Shown: positions 1 through 12,137, numbered from the stretch's first letter. The stretch: DNA of 64,000 bases from Azolla caroliniana (GCA_043228905.1 JBHGNT010000020.1:1364001-1428000), one strand, 5' to 3'. Notes: generated by a model from the letters alone, not told the origin. Made by a program: numbers and translations.

Positions 1-1533
1 GAATATTAAATTCACCGCTCTAGTAAGGAGATGACCAAGAAAATCCCAATAATGCAAATAGAAGCCAACACCTATTCCTTCTTTTCTTGTCCAAACATCC
101 TCACCTAAGGATTTGGCTGTAGGAAAAACCTCTTGACATGTAAATGGTTCCAATAAATGAGATGCCATTATATATGTAACCTTCTGTTGAGCAATTGCAA
201 GGACAAATTGTTTCTTGTAATTTAAGACTATCTGTTGTAAAAGATTTAGCAGACAATAGCCGATGATAATAATCCGAGACTATACATCACATCTCATAGT
301 CATTTCATGTATAGGATCCATCAAGTAGCTTCAAAGATGTAATAGAAAGAGGTCTATTTCTTCACTTAAATTGATTGAAGAATTCCTTATTGACCCAATC
401 TTGCCTTGCAACCAACGAGTAGCATTACGATAGTAAAAGAACATTGAGCGTGCCTCCTGTTTTTCTTTTAAACTTCTTTTTACTTGCTACAAATCACAAC
501 GTAGCATAGATGTAGTTGGATACCTTTCCAACAGTTGTTGTAGTGCTACAAGAGCACAACGTAGGTTTGCAATTTCTGAATTGTAGTGATAAACAAACTC
601 TGAAACTATTTTTGTGAAGAGAATCTTTGTATCAAGTATGACATGAACCATATTACCAAGTAAACAATCATTTGAGAAGTTGTAATTCGACCATAGCTTA
701 GTGATTGACATCCGATGACTATCATAAGAATCTGATAACAATGAAGGAGGAATATGCAACTGCTTAGAATATCACCTCTTAGTAAATGTAACATTTAACT
801 TCGAAGGGTCATTGTCAGAGATAGCTAAACCCGGGATAATTCCGAGGGATCCACCCGCATCCCAAAAAACACCACTAGCATAAAATCTATCTAGTGGAGA
901 AAAATTTGCAGCAACCACACTACCATCTGATCTAGAAAACTGAAGGGATCCTTGTATATGTGAAAATGAATGCACCTTCCATAAATCAAGCAAACCAAAT
1001 GCAAAATAGAAGGAGTCCCAACACTTAGCTTCCTATCCTGAAATTGTGGTTGTTATACCTCCCACTCTATCGGTAACATCCTCAATCATATTAAAATTAC
1101 CTCCCACCAACCACCAATCCGCCAAACCCGTACCATAAACCTGCCCTCTCCGATGCAGAATTAGCGGCATAGAGATTCATGAGGCCAATCTTCTAGGATC
1201 CTATTTTTACAATAAGGAATTGTGCCCTCTTATTCGTAATAGTACCCGTTGACATGATAATAGACTGCAAATGTTGTCTAAGAGCAATGCATAATCCCGC
1301 CTGGCACCCATTGGGACCAAAGGCAAGAACCCAAAAATGAATCCACCGTCTTGGTAAAATGGGGTCATACTTCCAAATCCTATCCATGCATAGGTGATGC
1401 TCTTGCAGAAAAAGAATATCAATAATACCATATTAGAAGCGCCTAAATCTGATCGTAAAAGTCCTTTAAATCTGCGAAAAGCTTGAGCACCCAAGCTTTG
1501 CACATTCTAGGAAAGAAGATGTAAGGTGCCCAT
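1..1533 (-). pseudogene. LINE ORF2, APE endonuclease part, pseudogene
   Basis: Start of LINE ORF2, whose endonuclease nicks target DNA for target-primed reverse transcription. The likely start is the ATG at 1533-1531, giving MGTLHLLS, a stop where Trp is expected, then NVQSLGAQAFRRF. Further blocks are CMDRIWKYDPILPRRW (about 1390-1340), NKRAQFLIVKI (about 1225) and the D-N pair of the catalytic site in VGGNFNMIEDVTDRVGG (about 1110-1050). The linker toward RT is seen near 100-10 as HYWDFLGHLLTRAVNLI. Several stops and frame changes make it non-functional. The RT domain lies beyond the left edge. Confidence 0.65.
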
Positions 1534-1559
1534 ATTACACAGGTTTTAGCGATGTCCTT

Positions 1560-2900
1560 TTCTCAAGAAGAGCATCTTGGCAACCTTTCTGGGCACCCTC
1601 CTAAGCTCTCGCTTGCCTTCTTAAAAACAAATCCTTCCCTGCATTCTTATGCACCCTATGTTCCTTAACCTGCTTTTGAGAGGTCTGAATTGTCAAAGGA
1701 TCTTGTGAAACTGTGAATTGAAATCTAGCACAAGGGAAATTATCTACACCCTGAGCCATTTCAACACCAATAATATCTGGTTGACCAAAAAGAGGTTTTC
1801 CTTTGAGCTTATCGAAAGGAATCAAATTAACAAAGACATTGAACTATTGATTTGCATCAATTCCCATAATATTTGACGCATTTCCACAATCATAGTATCT
1901 TGTTGAGTAGAAGCAATCTTTCCTTTTAATTTATTAGAAGAAGTCAAATTAATAGACGTGATCAACTGTTGATTCTCAACAATTTTCAAGGGCGGCTGGC
2001 CTACTACCAACATCGAAAAGGACTTAGGAAATTGAGTGGAATGCAAGTCCATCTTTTATGAGGAAGAACTTGAATGAGTCTTTGTTGAGAAAGGTAGGAT
2101 GATGATTGTTCCAAAGTATTCACCTCATGTGAACCGTCCTCTTCTACATAAAGAGCAATATACTTATTCTGGAAGGTTGGAAATTCCTTCAGATTATTAA
2201 TTGACACATGTTGAGGCTTGTTAGGAGATACATGTGAAGATGTCTTCCTATGCCCCACCTCAGTCCAACCATTAGATCTATCTTGATACATGTGAATCCA
2301 CTTGTGGAAGGAAACCCATCCTCCCTTGACTGTCGTTGCTTTCTTCTCTGGTAAGATCGGTACCATGTGTTCCAGCTTGAACCCCACCTGATAGTAATTT
2401 CAACCAAGCATCTGTACATCTATAAAGTTGTCAACATCTTGTTTCAAAGTGGCTTGCAATAGTAAATGAAGATCAACACGCCTAGGACGAATGCCCAAAA
2501 CATGCACAATGACAATCCTCTTCTCTAGACGCTGAATCTCTCTTACGATATGTGTTCGATCTTGTTCCAACAACAAAAGCTCTACTACGTTGTCCGAAAT
2601 AGGTGGGATGTCCGGGTTAGTTGCACGAGAGCCCCGATTAGACTGTTCACGATTGCGCAACAGTTGCTCCTGATTCACAGCTGTATCGATGAAGGCCGGT
2701 GTAGCGGTTTTCCGCGAGTATGTGTTGAAACAAGCAGGACCACGGGGGTCTTGAACCAAGGAGTTAGAGGGAGTAGGACGGTGTGCCTGGTTGGTTACTG
2801 GAAGCCGGACAAGGAGTGTATAGGTTCGCAGAAGACACCGTGTCACGCAATTCATAGGTAGAGCGGGAAAATAGATACGAAGAAATAGAAATAGATATGA
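1560..2900 (-). pseudogene. LINE ORF1 (gag-like, DUF4283-like) pseudogene
   Basis: RNA-binding ORF1 of the LINE, which in this family coats the element RNA. The recognisable core runs from about 2560 down to 2000 and reads EQDRTHIVREIQRLEKRIVI, then YYQVGFKLEHM and VKGGWVSFHKW. The 'YYQV-F ... GGW-S-KW' layout is that of plant L1 ORF1 proteins with a DUF4283-type domain. A stop sits between the first and second blocks near 2400, and the tail to about 1560 is broken several times. The start is not secure: the minus-strand frame is open from about 2930 but the first part has no recognisable domain. It directly precedes ORF2. Confidence 0.55.
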
Positions 2901-3131
2901 AAACCCGAAACGAGAAGAGATTGACCCGAACAATGGAAACGAATAGATTAAGGTAAGCAGAATACAACCGGGCTCGGCCGGTAGTCGAGCCGTTCACTCT
3001 ACGAAACACAACCCCACCCACACATGCACACAAATAGATCAAGGAACCTCTGGTCAGGAGGTCACAGGCTTCCTGCGCGAACAGAGGCTTCCTTAGAGAA
3101 TCATACACAAGATAGAGGGCGAGTGAGTGAG

Positions 3132-3175
<44 letters not shown>

Positions 3176-3617
3176 CAACCCACAAACCGACAACACTTCG
3201 TCCTCCCCTAAAATGCAGATCCCCAAAGCAGGCTCAAGCCTGCCCTTTTATAGCACAAGGGGAGACCGTTACATTGTGATCGTTGTAAGAGATCCCCCCC
3301 TCCCCCCCTCCCCCCCCTCTTTTCATTTCTTTCTGTATGTGTGGGACTTTAAAGTACCCCCTTTAATTCCTACCACCTAGTACTTACTAGTCCTAATGCT
3401 ATTTACATTATGTTTGTACATAATACTTGATTTGTGTGCATCGGTTCACACACCTATTTGTGTGCACTAGGCTCCGTTTCTCTTAATGGACGGAATCCTT
3501 CACGACAAGGGGGTGATGGAAGACCCAGGAAGATTGGTCGCGACAACCGAGCTGGCTGTGACAGGCAGGTTGATGGAGGCAAATGTCTTGTTCACAGCTA
3601 CTGTGACAAAAACAACA
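2901..3617. other. Spacer between LINE and Copia H; possible LINE leader
   Basis: No supported gene. On the minus strand there is a TATA-like TATAAAA at 3252-3246 and pyrimidine-rich DNA downstream toward the LINE, which could be its promoter/5' leader or an old LTR. It also holds an (AG)n run and three long C runs (about 3294-3322). Confidence 0.4.
3134..3173. repeat. (AG)n microsatellite
   Basis: Uninterrupted AG dinucleotide run of about 20 units. Confidence 0.95.
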
Positions 3618-5838
3618 TGTACACAGTTTCCTCAAGGTCACCTAAGAGGAAAACATTCTTCACATACATTTGGTGAATATGCCACCCCTTTGCTACTACG
3701 ATAGCCAGAACCACACGGACCGTCGTCATCTTTGTAACAGGCGCAAAGGTCTCATCATAATTGATTCCGTGGGTCTGTGCATACCCTTTAGCGACCATCC
3801 TGGCTTTGTACCTGTTAACCGAACCGTCAACATTGTACTTGATTTTATAGATCCACATGCATCTAATCTGTTTGGAATGTTTGGATGGGTCAACTAGGTC
3901 CCACATGTTGTTTGCGGCTAACACCTGCATTTCTTCCTCCATGGCTTCTTGCCACTTGGCATCCTTTGACGCTTCTGCGAAGCTTTCCTGATCATGTATT
4001 GACGCCACCTTCATCATGTATGCATAATGATGTGCCATGTACTCATTAAATTCGTAGCGGATTACAAGGTTCTTATGACATGTCGATCGACGAATTTTCT
4101 CAATCACAGTCTTTATGGCCCTTCTGGCCAATTCGGTCCTCAGTTCTAAAGGTCCGTTGTCACTTCCCAACTGACTGTCTGATTCACTTTGATAAGAGAC
4201 CTCTTCATTGTGACCGTGTTGAACCATCTTCAACTTTCTTTATCATGACATGATAACCTCTTCTTAGGTGAAACCACAATCGATTCCTCTTCACTCATCA
4301 GTTGGTCATGTTGGCTCAACTCTTCTTGCAGCCCACTCAGCAAAAACGAGATCAGACTTACTCCCCGAAGTCCGAAGTCCGCCTCAAGCGAGCCAACTAC
4401 ATTGTCCTCATCATTAGAATATGGCTCTAATTGCTCTAGAGTGACACCAGCCAGGGCTGAGTACCATGAGGTTTCTTCATCAAAGACATTCCGACTTACG
4501 TGTACCTCTCGAGTTTTGGGGTTATAGCACTTATACCCTTTCTGTGCATGTGAATAGCCGACTAGTATGCACTTTTCGGCTTTTGCATCGAGATTTTTCC
4601 TTTTCTCTTTTGGCACATGCACATATGCAATGTTGTTGGAGAACCTTATGTGCGCCATATTTGGCTTGCGCCCGAAGTATAGCTCATGTGGAGTCAGACA
4701 TGCTCCCCCTGTTGGTGTCCGATTGAGCAAATAGACGACACTGCTAACAACTTCAGCCCAATATCGGTCGCATCGAGATTTTTCCTTTTCCCTTTTGGCA
4801 CATGCACATATGCAATGTTGCCTAAGAACCTTATGTGTGCCATATTTGGCTTGCGCCCGAAGTATAGCTCATGTGGAGTCACACATGCTCCCCCTGTTGG
4901 TGTCTGATTGAGCAAATAGACGACATTGCTAACAACTTCGGCCCAATATTGGTAACGGAGACAAAATATCGGTTCCCTTCAAAGCTTATGTTATGTACAA
5001 GTTCCCAGACGTTTGAATGGATCAAGTCGAGCTTGTTGTTGCTCCGATTGTGCCCATTGGGAAATGGGAGGTGATGCTACTTTCCAAGCTGGCATGCTTC
5101 ACAAGTTCTGCCCTTGTAGTCACTAAATTTCGGCAGACTGAATACAATTTGCTTTGATTGCATGTCTCGAAGTTTCAAGAAGTTGATGTGACCGAACCAC
5201 TTGTGTCATAATTCTATATCCGATTCAACTTTTTGTCCCCTGGCGTACCTAGTGGAGTTGACAACATTGGTGTCCAATATGAACACCCAACCCTCTTTGC
5301 GTCCTTGTGAAATCATATGATCATTGTCTTCAATGAAGCATATGTCCTAATTGAATCATACTTACATTCCTTAGTCGAATTTCTGTCCAACGAACACCAA
5401 ATTCTTTGTTATTGTTGGCACATGGAAGACGTTCTTCATACATCCTCTTTGGCCGACGTGGCTTAGAGGGACATCTATGATGTGCTCAATTGTGTGGACG
5501 GTGTCGTCATCGGTTTCCACCAACTCGGGCTGCCCGGGCTTCTTCGAAGTCGTGAACCATTCTTCATGGTTCATCATATGGTTAGAAACTCGTGAGTCGA
5601 CGAACCACGCCTCTCCCTATGTTGAGGTGCTTGCTTCAATTTAATTGGCATGATGCTTCATGAAGAACACGGGGTCGCCTCTCGATCGTCCCATGTTACA
5701 GACTAAGTGCAACTTTTGTCAGCCACTGGTTTTAGTTTTGCTCGAATTGGCCTATTTTTTCCAACACTCATCTTCCTTGTGGGCCTTCTTGCCACAATAC
5801 CAACAATCAATTGTCTTGTTATGATGGCTCCCGAAATC
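3618..5838 (-). pseudogene. Copia H gag-pol fragment, pseudogene
   Basis: Decayed Copia polyprotein on the minus strand. In order from 5838 down: a zinc knuckle CWYCGKKAHKEDEC near 5820-5770; a protease remnant with MMNHEEWFT (5577 onward); the pre-integrase zinc site LWHKWFGHINF ... CEACQLGK (about 5200-5080); an integrase start with IHSNVW, where the usual Asp is not clear; integrase C-terminus HELYFGRKPNMAHIRF (4715 onward); and RT start up to LGDLEETVYM (ends about 3620). The central integrase with its second Asp and Glu is missing, RT stops before its YVDD box, and a frame change lies near 4231. It belongs to the same Copia clade as I, J and K. No LTR is securely identified. Confidence 0.8.
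4585..4954. repeat. 185-bp tandem duplication inside Copia H integrase
   Basis: Two head-to-tail copies, 4585-4769 and 4770-4954, differing at only a handful of positions. The unit contains the integrase C-terminal stretch, so the minus strand encodes TPHELYFGRKPNMAHIRF twice. Confidence 0.9.
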
Positions 5839-6482
5839 ACTTTGACTCCCCGTAAAGATTATGTGAGAAAGCTAAGACAAAACACACCCGGCTTAGCTAG
5901 ATAGCAATAAAGAAAACACAGAAAAAATGGAGATACACAGAACACATGAGAGACAGAGAGAGCAAAAGACTCAAGAAGCTCTATTAAAAAATACTACGCT
6001 GTCGTGAAGATCCGTCACTACGCGCGGATCGTGAGGCGGAACCGCCGGGGTTCTGGACCGGAAGGTCTCGAAGTTGTCACAAGCTTTAGCGGGAAAGGAA
6101 TTAAGATAGATTGAAAGAGAGAGATTGAGATAAGATAGAACGCTTGATTTTATATTGAGAGAGAGATTAAGAACTCTTGACTTTAGATTTCAAGAACAAG
6201 GTATATCATCCAAAGGATAACGAATTTTCTTCTTAATATTAATTTTGATTTAAAGTACAAATTTTTTTACTATCAAAGAATCCCCCATTGATCTTTTTCA
6301 TTCCCTCTTTTATAGATGCTCTCATGCATTTAAGGGTTCAAGACATGCATAAAATGCATGTTTGCCATTTGGTGCTCATGTATTACATGTGGTGCATGAT
6401 AACCATGTCATCATTTTAGCTCTCATGCATGAGAATTTATATGTAAAAGTAAAATGATAGAAATATAAATTCAACTAAATGT
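5839..6482. other. AT-rich, LTR-like spacer
   Basis: No gene seen. It follows the truncated gag of Copia H where its 5' LTR would be expected. It contains GAAAGAGAGAG runs, a minus-strand TATA-like stretch near 6312, and short inverted repeats built on ATGCAT (6330-6450). It shares the phrase ATTAAGATAGATTGAAAGAGA-type sequence with the spacer at 37856-38020, so both may be diverged LTRs of one family. Confidence 0.35.
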
Positions 6483-6552
6483 CATGGCTTAGTGGTAAGC
6501 CTATTGACTCTTAACTAGGAGGTGCAAGGTTTGAATCCTCACTTGCCCTCCT
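6483..6552 (+). repeat. tRNA-derived SINE head / tRNA pseudogene
   Basis: Pol III-type internal promoter: A box TGGCTTAGTGG (6485-6495) and B box GGTTTGAATCC (6529-6539), 33 bp apart. An anticodon-loop-like CTCTTAA suggests a tRNA-Lys origin. The anticodon stem pairs poorly and the acceptor stem is not convincing, so this is not a working tRNA gene. Confidence 0.5.
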
Positions 6553-7139
6553 TGTATATATATATGTGATATTTATTTATTAATTTTGTCGCCAGCTTGC
6601 CGGATGTCGGTCGCTACCGGTTGTCAGTTACCGTCGATCGTCGGCCCGTCGGATGCCGGTTCCACCGGCTCGCCTTCTCCGTCTCTGTTGGATCACTGGT
6701 TGCCTCTGTCGGATCACTGGTTGCCGGTGTGCCACCGTCGCTTTGCTGGCTGCCGCCGGATCACCGGCTCTATCGCTGGTCTGGTTTTGGTTGGCCAAAA
6801 CCTTTACAAGTAGCTAGGCCACCTCCACTCTTAGTTCAAGTTACCTTGAACTCTCTATGCTCCACACATAGACACAAAGATAATAACTTTTACTCCACCT
6901 TATATATGGTGAGAGCCTTATTCGTCCTGTCTATGTGGGATATCTCATAATTTTCTCTTTTTCTTTCGCAACTTTTTACCCACATAAAGTTGACACTTAG
7001 ATGTCTGTTTCTTATGTAGTAAAGTGCACCTCTTCAAGATCTTCATCTTTTATACTAAGATATTAAACTTAGAATTAGTATATTCACTATTATTGTTTTA
7101 TATGATTGACACTTGATTTTGTACGTTTTATGTGATTTT
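6553..7139. other. Spacer with short GC-rich repeats
   Basis: No supported gene. 6590-6780 is CCGG-rich and includes two adjacent near-copies of a 21-22-bp GGATCACTGGTTGCC-type unit (about 6686-6730), resembling the short repeats in LTRs elsewhere in the window. 6800-7139 is AT-rich and featureless. Confidence 0.4.
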
Positions 7140-7391
7140 CACACCATTGCCGAAAATCTTCATGACAACGCTTTGTAAACATAAATGTGATCAGAGAGCA
7201 CTTTTATACAAGCCTTGACAGCGGGTTGACACAAGTATTGTCAATACTTTAATGCTCACTTAAGAGTGTTTGACACTAACTCCTAAAGTTATTCTTGCCT
7301 ACTGCCATGAGAGTGTAGGCCTCTAACGGCCTGCTAGCTCCCCGCTGATCTAGCTTACCGATCCGGCCCATGTTGAGCTTGCTTCTCAACA
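7140..7391 (-). repeat. Copia I 3' LTR (partial)
   Basis: Begins TGTTGAGAAGC at 7391 on the minus strand, directly after a purine tract. It shares the order of motifs AGTTAGTGTCA, GAGCATT-AAGTA and a TATA-like TATAAAAG (about 7213) with the Copia J 3' LTR. The far end is not defined. Confidence 0.55.
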
Positions 7392-7553
7392 TTCCCCCTT
7401 AAGCATAACTTGAGGTTCCTCCTGCTTTGCCAGTTCTATCTTTCGGCTCCTCTTGGTGTCTTCAAGCCTTGTTCGCACTCCTCGTCCGGTTCGGTCCCGC
7501 GTTCCATGACCCCTTCAGTTTAACGCTTCTTGACCCATCCGACTCCGCGCTCC

Positions 7554-7974
7554 TCAAACCTTACGGTTGGCTTGTCCGCCCTTTAGGCCCTCCTCAGCTC
7601 CCTCACTATTGCGACATTGGCGCCCCTTGACCCGTCGGCCCTTTTGTTTCGGTGTCGGCTTCGACCGTCCTCTCGTTCGCCTGACCTTCATATGATTCCG
7701 CTCTCCCGAATCAAACTGCTCGACCGAATCAACTATCTCTAATTCATATTTTGTCTTTCCTTTGACCACATCCGCCCTTGTCCTGGTCCTAGCCTTCTTC
7801 TTTTGGTCGGCTCTGTCCTTCTTGACTCTATCGCTTCCACTGGCTCTTTTGGATGTTTTGACTTCATCAGTCGATTCAACATCTTCTTCAACTCTCTCCT
7901 TAACATCGGCTTTAACCAATTGGTTGCTTTTGTTCTCCTCTCCATCTGTTCCACCTGTTGTTCTCCCCCTCAAG
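7554..7974 (-). pseudogene. Basic extra ORF downstream of Copia I RNase H
   Basis: Region between RNase H and the polypurine tract. One minus-strand frame reads through a highly charged sequence including VKKDRADQKKKARTRTRADV, SKPTPKQKGRRV and RNSEGAEEGL. The same blocks in the same order appear in the ORF at 12138-12665 of Copia J, in the same place relative to the 3' LTR. That argues for a real third ORF in this Copia family rather than chance. The RNase H stop separates it from pol. I recognise no domain; the Lys/Arg content would fit nucleic-acid binding, which is inference. Confidence 0.45.
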
Positions 7975-8112
7975 TTAGCACATCGAGCTGCTATAGCCCA
8001 AACATTTCCGAAAATGCTGCAACTTGTCCAATCCGAGCGCCTTGGTGAAAATGTCGGCAACCTGCTGATTGGTGTGAACATACCGGAGTTCGACTTTGTT
8101 GACAATAAACCT
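7975..8112 (-). pseudogene. Copia I RNase H C-terminus
   Basis: The minus strand reads VELRYVHTNQQVADIFTKAL followed by the usual Copia RNase H ending, and stops at 7977-7975. This is the canonical tail of the Copia polyprotein. Only about 45 residues remain, so it has no activity. Confidence 0.8.
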
Positions 8113-9068
8113 CAACCTAGTCTAGTGTGTGAACACACCCTTTGAGAATCTATGAGCACTCAAAGGTCAAAAGTCACCACTACTCTTTACACATTAACTA
8201 TTTGTCATAGAATCATATTCTATGACGCATAACTAATGAGTTCTATATTCCCCATGACTAATGAGTCTTCACATTCCCCAAGGTTCTAGAGAGAAAGTGG
8301 GCATTGTAGTGAGTTAATGAAGAGAGAGGGAAACCTTATATAAAGCACCCTCCTCCCTACTTCATATAGTGTCGGTTGTTGCTCCTTGTAATGCTACATT
8401 TTTGTACATCATATTCTCCTTGTTAATATACATCTTATTGAGTACTTCATTTCTTTATCTATCTTCTATTTCTCTCGTCTCCTCTCCTCTTTCTACAAAC
8501 TCACACACACATAATGTTATCGGCCTAGGATAAGACGGTGTCGAACATCTGCTCCTTTGGTGATTCGACTCAAGGTCGTGTGGTCAAGGATAAAGGGAAG
8601 TACGCTTCGCTATGAACTTGTTCGAGGATTTCCACTACAAAACTTTATGCACGAATCGAACTGAGACTGTGTGATTGTGGAGATGACAAGCCGGTTACAA
8701 CTGACTGTATACACATGATTACGTAGAACACGAACTCAACACCATTGAAGGACAACACAATACTCAGAGTATCGCAGACAACAGAATTCTATTAAGCGCA
8801 ATGATACATAGAAATTCAATTAGCTTTACAAGCTTTCCATGGCCCTTTATATAGGGTCATGGATGATTCTATTCGTGAACCATTACGACTATTCAATTTT
8901 TTTTCTATTTTTATGACTGTCTATTTCTTGCCTAATAATTACTCGGCCCTACCCGTTCCTTTTACTCTTTGTAAACATCTTTTGTCCTTCCTACACTTGG
9001 ACGTCCGACCCAGCCAACACGTAACACACATCTCTTCCGCTGCACAGAATCATATCCGTTTCTTTACA
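8113..9068. other. LTR-like DNA left of Copia J
   Basis: No coding potential seen. It ends in CA at 9068 immediately before the primer site of Copia J, as a 5' LTR should. A plus-strand TATA-like TTATATAAAG sits at about 8336, and CCATGGCCCTTTATATAGGG-type inverted repeat DNA at 8838-8862. By eye it does not match the 3' LTR of J (12660-13114), so J is chimeric or a foreign LTR lies here. Confidence 0.4.
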
Positions 9069-9080
9069 TGGTATTAGAGC
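9069..9080 (+). promoter_or_regulatory. Primer binding site, initiator tRNA-Met type
   Basis: TGGTATTAGAGC, one mismatch from the common Copia site TGGTATCAGAGC. It follows CA directly. Confidence 0.8.
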
Positions 9081-9111
9081 GATTTGGCAGCTCGATATAG
9101 CCCATCAAAGT

Positions 9112-12078
9112 GTGTTGTGTTCTACGCTGACGTTTAAGAAGAACCGACTCATTGCTATCATAGAAACAAATTTGCATCTTGGGAGTACAAGATGCACCAA
9201 TACCTTGTCGGCCAAGGATATTAAAGCTACATCAAAGGAGCACAAGAAAATCGACCCGACCCAACGACTCCTGAATACTCAACATGGGAGCAAGCCGCAA
9301 GCCGCAAGCCAAGTGATGTATTGGTCGGAGAGATGTGTCCATGACCACATGCTTGGCTACATTCGAGAAGCCAAGCCACCGAAGGAAGTGTGGGAGAATC
9401 TAAGGAAGATTTTTGTAGCTAACACAACCGCAAGAAAGCTTAAACTCCGCCAAGTGTTGAACAACATCCAACAAAGGGACATGTCCATCACAAGCTACAC
9501 CTTGAAGATCAAGGAGCTTTGTGATTAGCTTGGCTCAATAAGCGTCAACATGGAGGATGATGAGATGGTGCAAATATGTCTCGGCGGCCTCACACCATGG
9601 TTCGGCGCAATGAGAACCATCGTTCTAGCAAGGGAGAATCCTCCCTCTTTGTTCGATCTTCAATCAATGTTGTTGGTTGAAGAAAACCATGTTAAAACAA
9701 GGAGCAACGCCTTGAAATGCCACATGCTCTACACACACTCGGACGGAGGAAGAGGACGCGATTGAGCAAGAAGAGACCGATTCAGCCAAGGACGAGGCGG
9801 ACGAGGTTCGACCTATGAAAATAACTCCCAATTTTGGCAAAAAAACAGAAACAATAGAGGAACGTTCGGAAGAAGGGGGAGCTTCCATGCCGGTCCAAGC
9901 TGACAATACTCAATTGAATGCAGATATTGCGGCAAGATCGGTCACCACGAAGAACAATGCTGAAAGAAGAAGCGTGAGTCAGATTCACACAAGCCGACAA
10001 CTCACCAATTACGCCACCAACTCCAACTATGAATATACCATGGCGGAATGTTCATGATGAGACACGGAGAAAACTTTATGTTTTCTTCTACTTCGACTAG
10101 TGCCTCAAGTTCGGAAAACGTACGGTTCGTCGACTTTAGTGCTTCGAATCATATGACATCTCATGAAGAATTGTTTCGAGACTTACAAGAGCCGCATAGA
10201 CCCGACTATGTCGAGATCAGAGACGACACTACCCATCCAATTCGGAACATCGACAATGTACCATTCAGGAAAGAGGGCAACCAAACATACACTAATAATG
10301 TCTTGCATGTACCGACCATCATGAAGAATTTGGTCTTAGTCGGTCAAATTGTAGAGCAAGGCATGCAAGTCTGCTTCAACCAAGTTGGTTGCTTCATTGA
10401 GAAGGAAGGCTGACTCATCGCTTGCAGTCGAAGGGAAGGCTGAATGTTCATTCTCGATTTGTACGAGATGAAATCAGCCATGTATGCAAAAGGCACCAAA
10501 GCCGACACTGATATAGAGCTATGGCACAACAGAAATGGCCACATCAATCACAATAAACTCAAGGCAATGTAATCAAAAGTAGTTGTCATCAGGCTCCCGA
10601 CCTTCAAAGAGAAAAAGATTGAGGGCATATGTGCAGCCTACCAATTTGGCAAGCAATGCAGACACGCATTCCCGAAAGAGAGGAACATGAGCAAAGGCAT
10701 ATTGGATGCAATTCGTTCTGATGCATGGGGACCAACTCAGATGGCTACATTTGGCGGATGCCGATATTACGTGACCTTTATTTACGATTTCTACAAGCAC
10801 ACTTGGATCTTCCCCATGAGGCAAAAGAGCGAAGTGTTTGGACACTTCCAAGAATTTAAGAATGAAGTCAAGAAAGCCGTGAGAGCCGGGCATGTACGAT
10901 GACTTCGGTCAGATGGAGGCAATAAATACTTCTCTGATGCATTCATGATATACCTTCAACAAGAAGGAATCCAACGAGAATTTTCATGTCGACCAATAGA
11001 ACGGAGTGGACGAACGTAAAAATTGGCACATCCTCGAAGTAGCACGGGGCATGCTAAATGAGAAGCACATGCTGAAGTCATATTGAAGTAGCAAATATTG
11101 CCATCTACCTCATGAACTGGTGCACAACATCTAGTGTGCACAAACTTATCCTTCACAAGAAGTACTATGGGAAGAAGCTGGATCTTATCCCACATAAGGA
11201 TATTTGGCTCACTTGCATATGTACACATTCCCGATGAAAAGCGGCAAAAGCTAGATCCCAAGTCAGAGAAGTGTATCCTCGTAGGGTACTCACGAGAGCA
11301 AAAGGGGTACAAGTGCTTCAACCCCTCTAATCGGAAGGTTCGTGTAAGTCGGGATGTCTTCTTTGATGAATTAGCATCATGGTACGAACCTGAGCTGACT
11401 CCTCCCAAACTATTTCCAGTCGGCTTGAACTTGGCCAACCAAGAGATAGAAAATGAAGATCAACTAAGGCATATTTTTGAAGAAATTCCAATCACAACTA
11501 GGCTTAGTGGGCCACAAGAGACACCGAGCGACCAGAGCACATCTCTGGCAAGTCTAAAGATGGACAAAGGCAATGCCAAAATGCCGGAATATGAAGATGA
11601 TCAATTCAACGACAATCAATTGACTCACTCACTCGACAGTGAGTTTGGTGGCTTCGATGTACCCTTCATGAGGACACCTAGTGTAAAGAAAGCCATTGCC
11701 ACAACAAATGAGAAACTCTGTCGCTCCACCCGAGAAAAGAATCTGGTTAGCCAATTTGGCTACAATGACTATATGGCCTATCACTATGCCTTTATGATGA
11801 AGGTGGTAGCAATTCGAGCCAGAATTTTTTTCAGAAGCAGTCAAGAATCCACGATGGCCCGAAGCAATGAACGAGGAGATGCGGGCACTATGCAAGAATG
11901 AGACATGGGATCTCGTTCCCCACTCACCACACAAAAAGACAATCGGCTGCAGGTGGATTTACAAAGTGAAGTATAATGCCGACGGCTCTGTCAATCGCTA
12001 CAAAGCCCGACTCATTGAGAAAGGATACACACAAACACATTGAGTCGACTATGAAGAGACCTTTGCCCTGATGGCAAA
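9112..12078 (+). pseudogene. Copia J gag-pol pseudogene
   Basis: Gag blocks VWENLRKIFVANTTARKLKL and GGLTPWFGAMR (to 9765) are followed by a zinc knuckle CRYCGKIGHHEEQC (about 9918-9959). The protease has DFSASNHMT (10132 onward) in place of the usual DSGAS, so the catalytic triad is altered. Next come the pre-integrase LWHNRNGHINHNKL (about 10520), integrase with IRSDAWGP and a second Asp in RSDGGNKY, then HIRIFGSLAYVHIPDEKR. RT starts with WIYKVKYNADGSVNRYKARL and breaks off after YEETFALMAKT at about 12078. At least five stops or frame changes interrupt it. No YVDD box survives, so it cannot encode RT. Confidence 0.8.
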
Positions 12079-12137
12079 GACCTTTACCTACGCAGGAACC
12101 GGAGGGAAAGAGAACCAAGAAGACAAAGGGAGCCGAG

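Larger units (their letters stand above)
1..2900 (-). mobile_element. L1-type LINE, 5' part, degraded (minus strand)
   Basis: Non-LTR retrotransposon on the minus strand: ORF1 lies at about 2900-1560 and ORF2 begins at 1533 and runs off the left edge. Only the endonuclease and the pre-RT linker of ORF2 are inside the window. Both ORFs carry stops and frameshifts in every frame, so the copy is dead. The family call rests on a plant L1-like ORF1 and an APE-type endonuclease with a VGGNFNMIEDVTDR motif. No polymerase or 3' end is visible. Confidence 0.75.
7140..8112 (-). mobile_element. Copia I, 3' end only (minus strand)
   Basis: The 3' part of a Copia element: end of RNase H, a basic downstream ORF region, a polypurine tract (on plus, ATTCCCCCTT at 7392-7401) and the beginning of the 3' LTR (TGTTGAG from 7391 downward). 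Everything upstream of RNase H is missing, with a sharp break near 8112. It is related to Copia J by the RNase H-distal ORF and by LTR motifs. Confidence 0.7.

Noticed and set aside
3024-3380. Plus-strand frame through the AG microsatellite
   Set aside because: Open only because the (AG)n run encodes Arg/Glu repeats; no gene-like sequence on either side.
6483-6552. Functional tRNA-Lys gene
   Set aside because: A and B boxes are present but the anticodon and acceptor stems do not pair properly.
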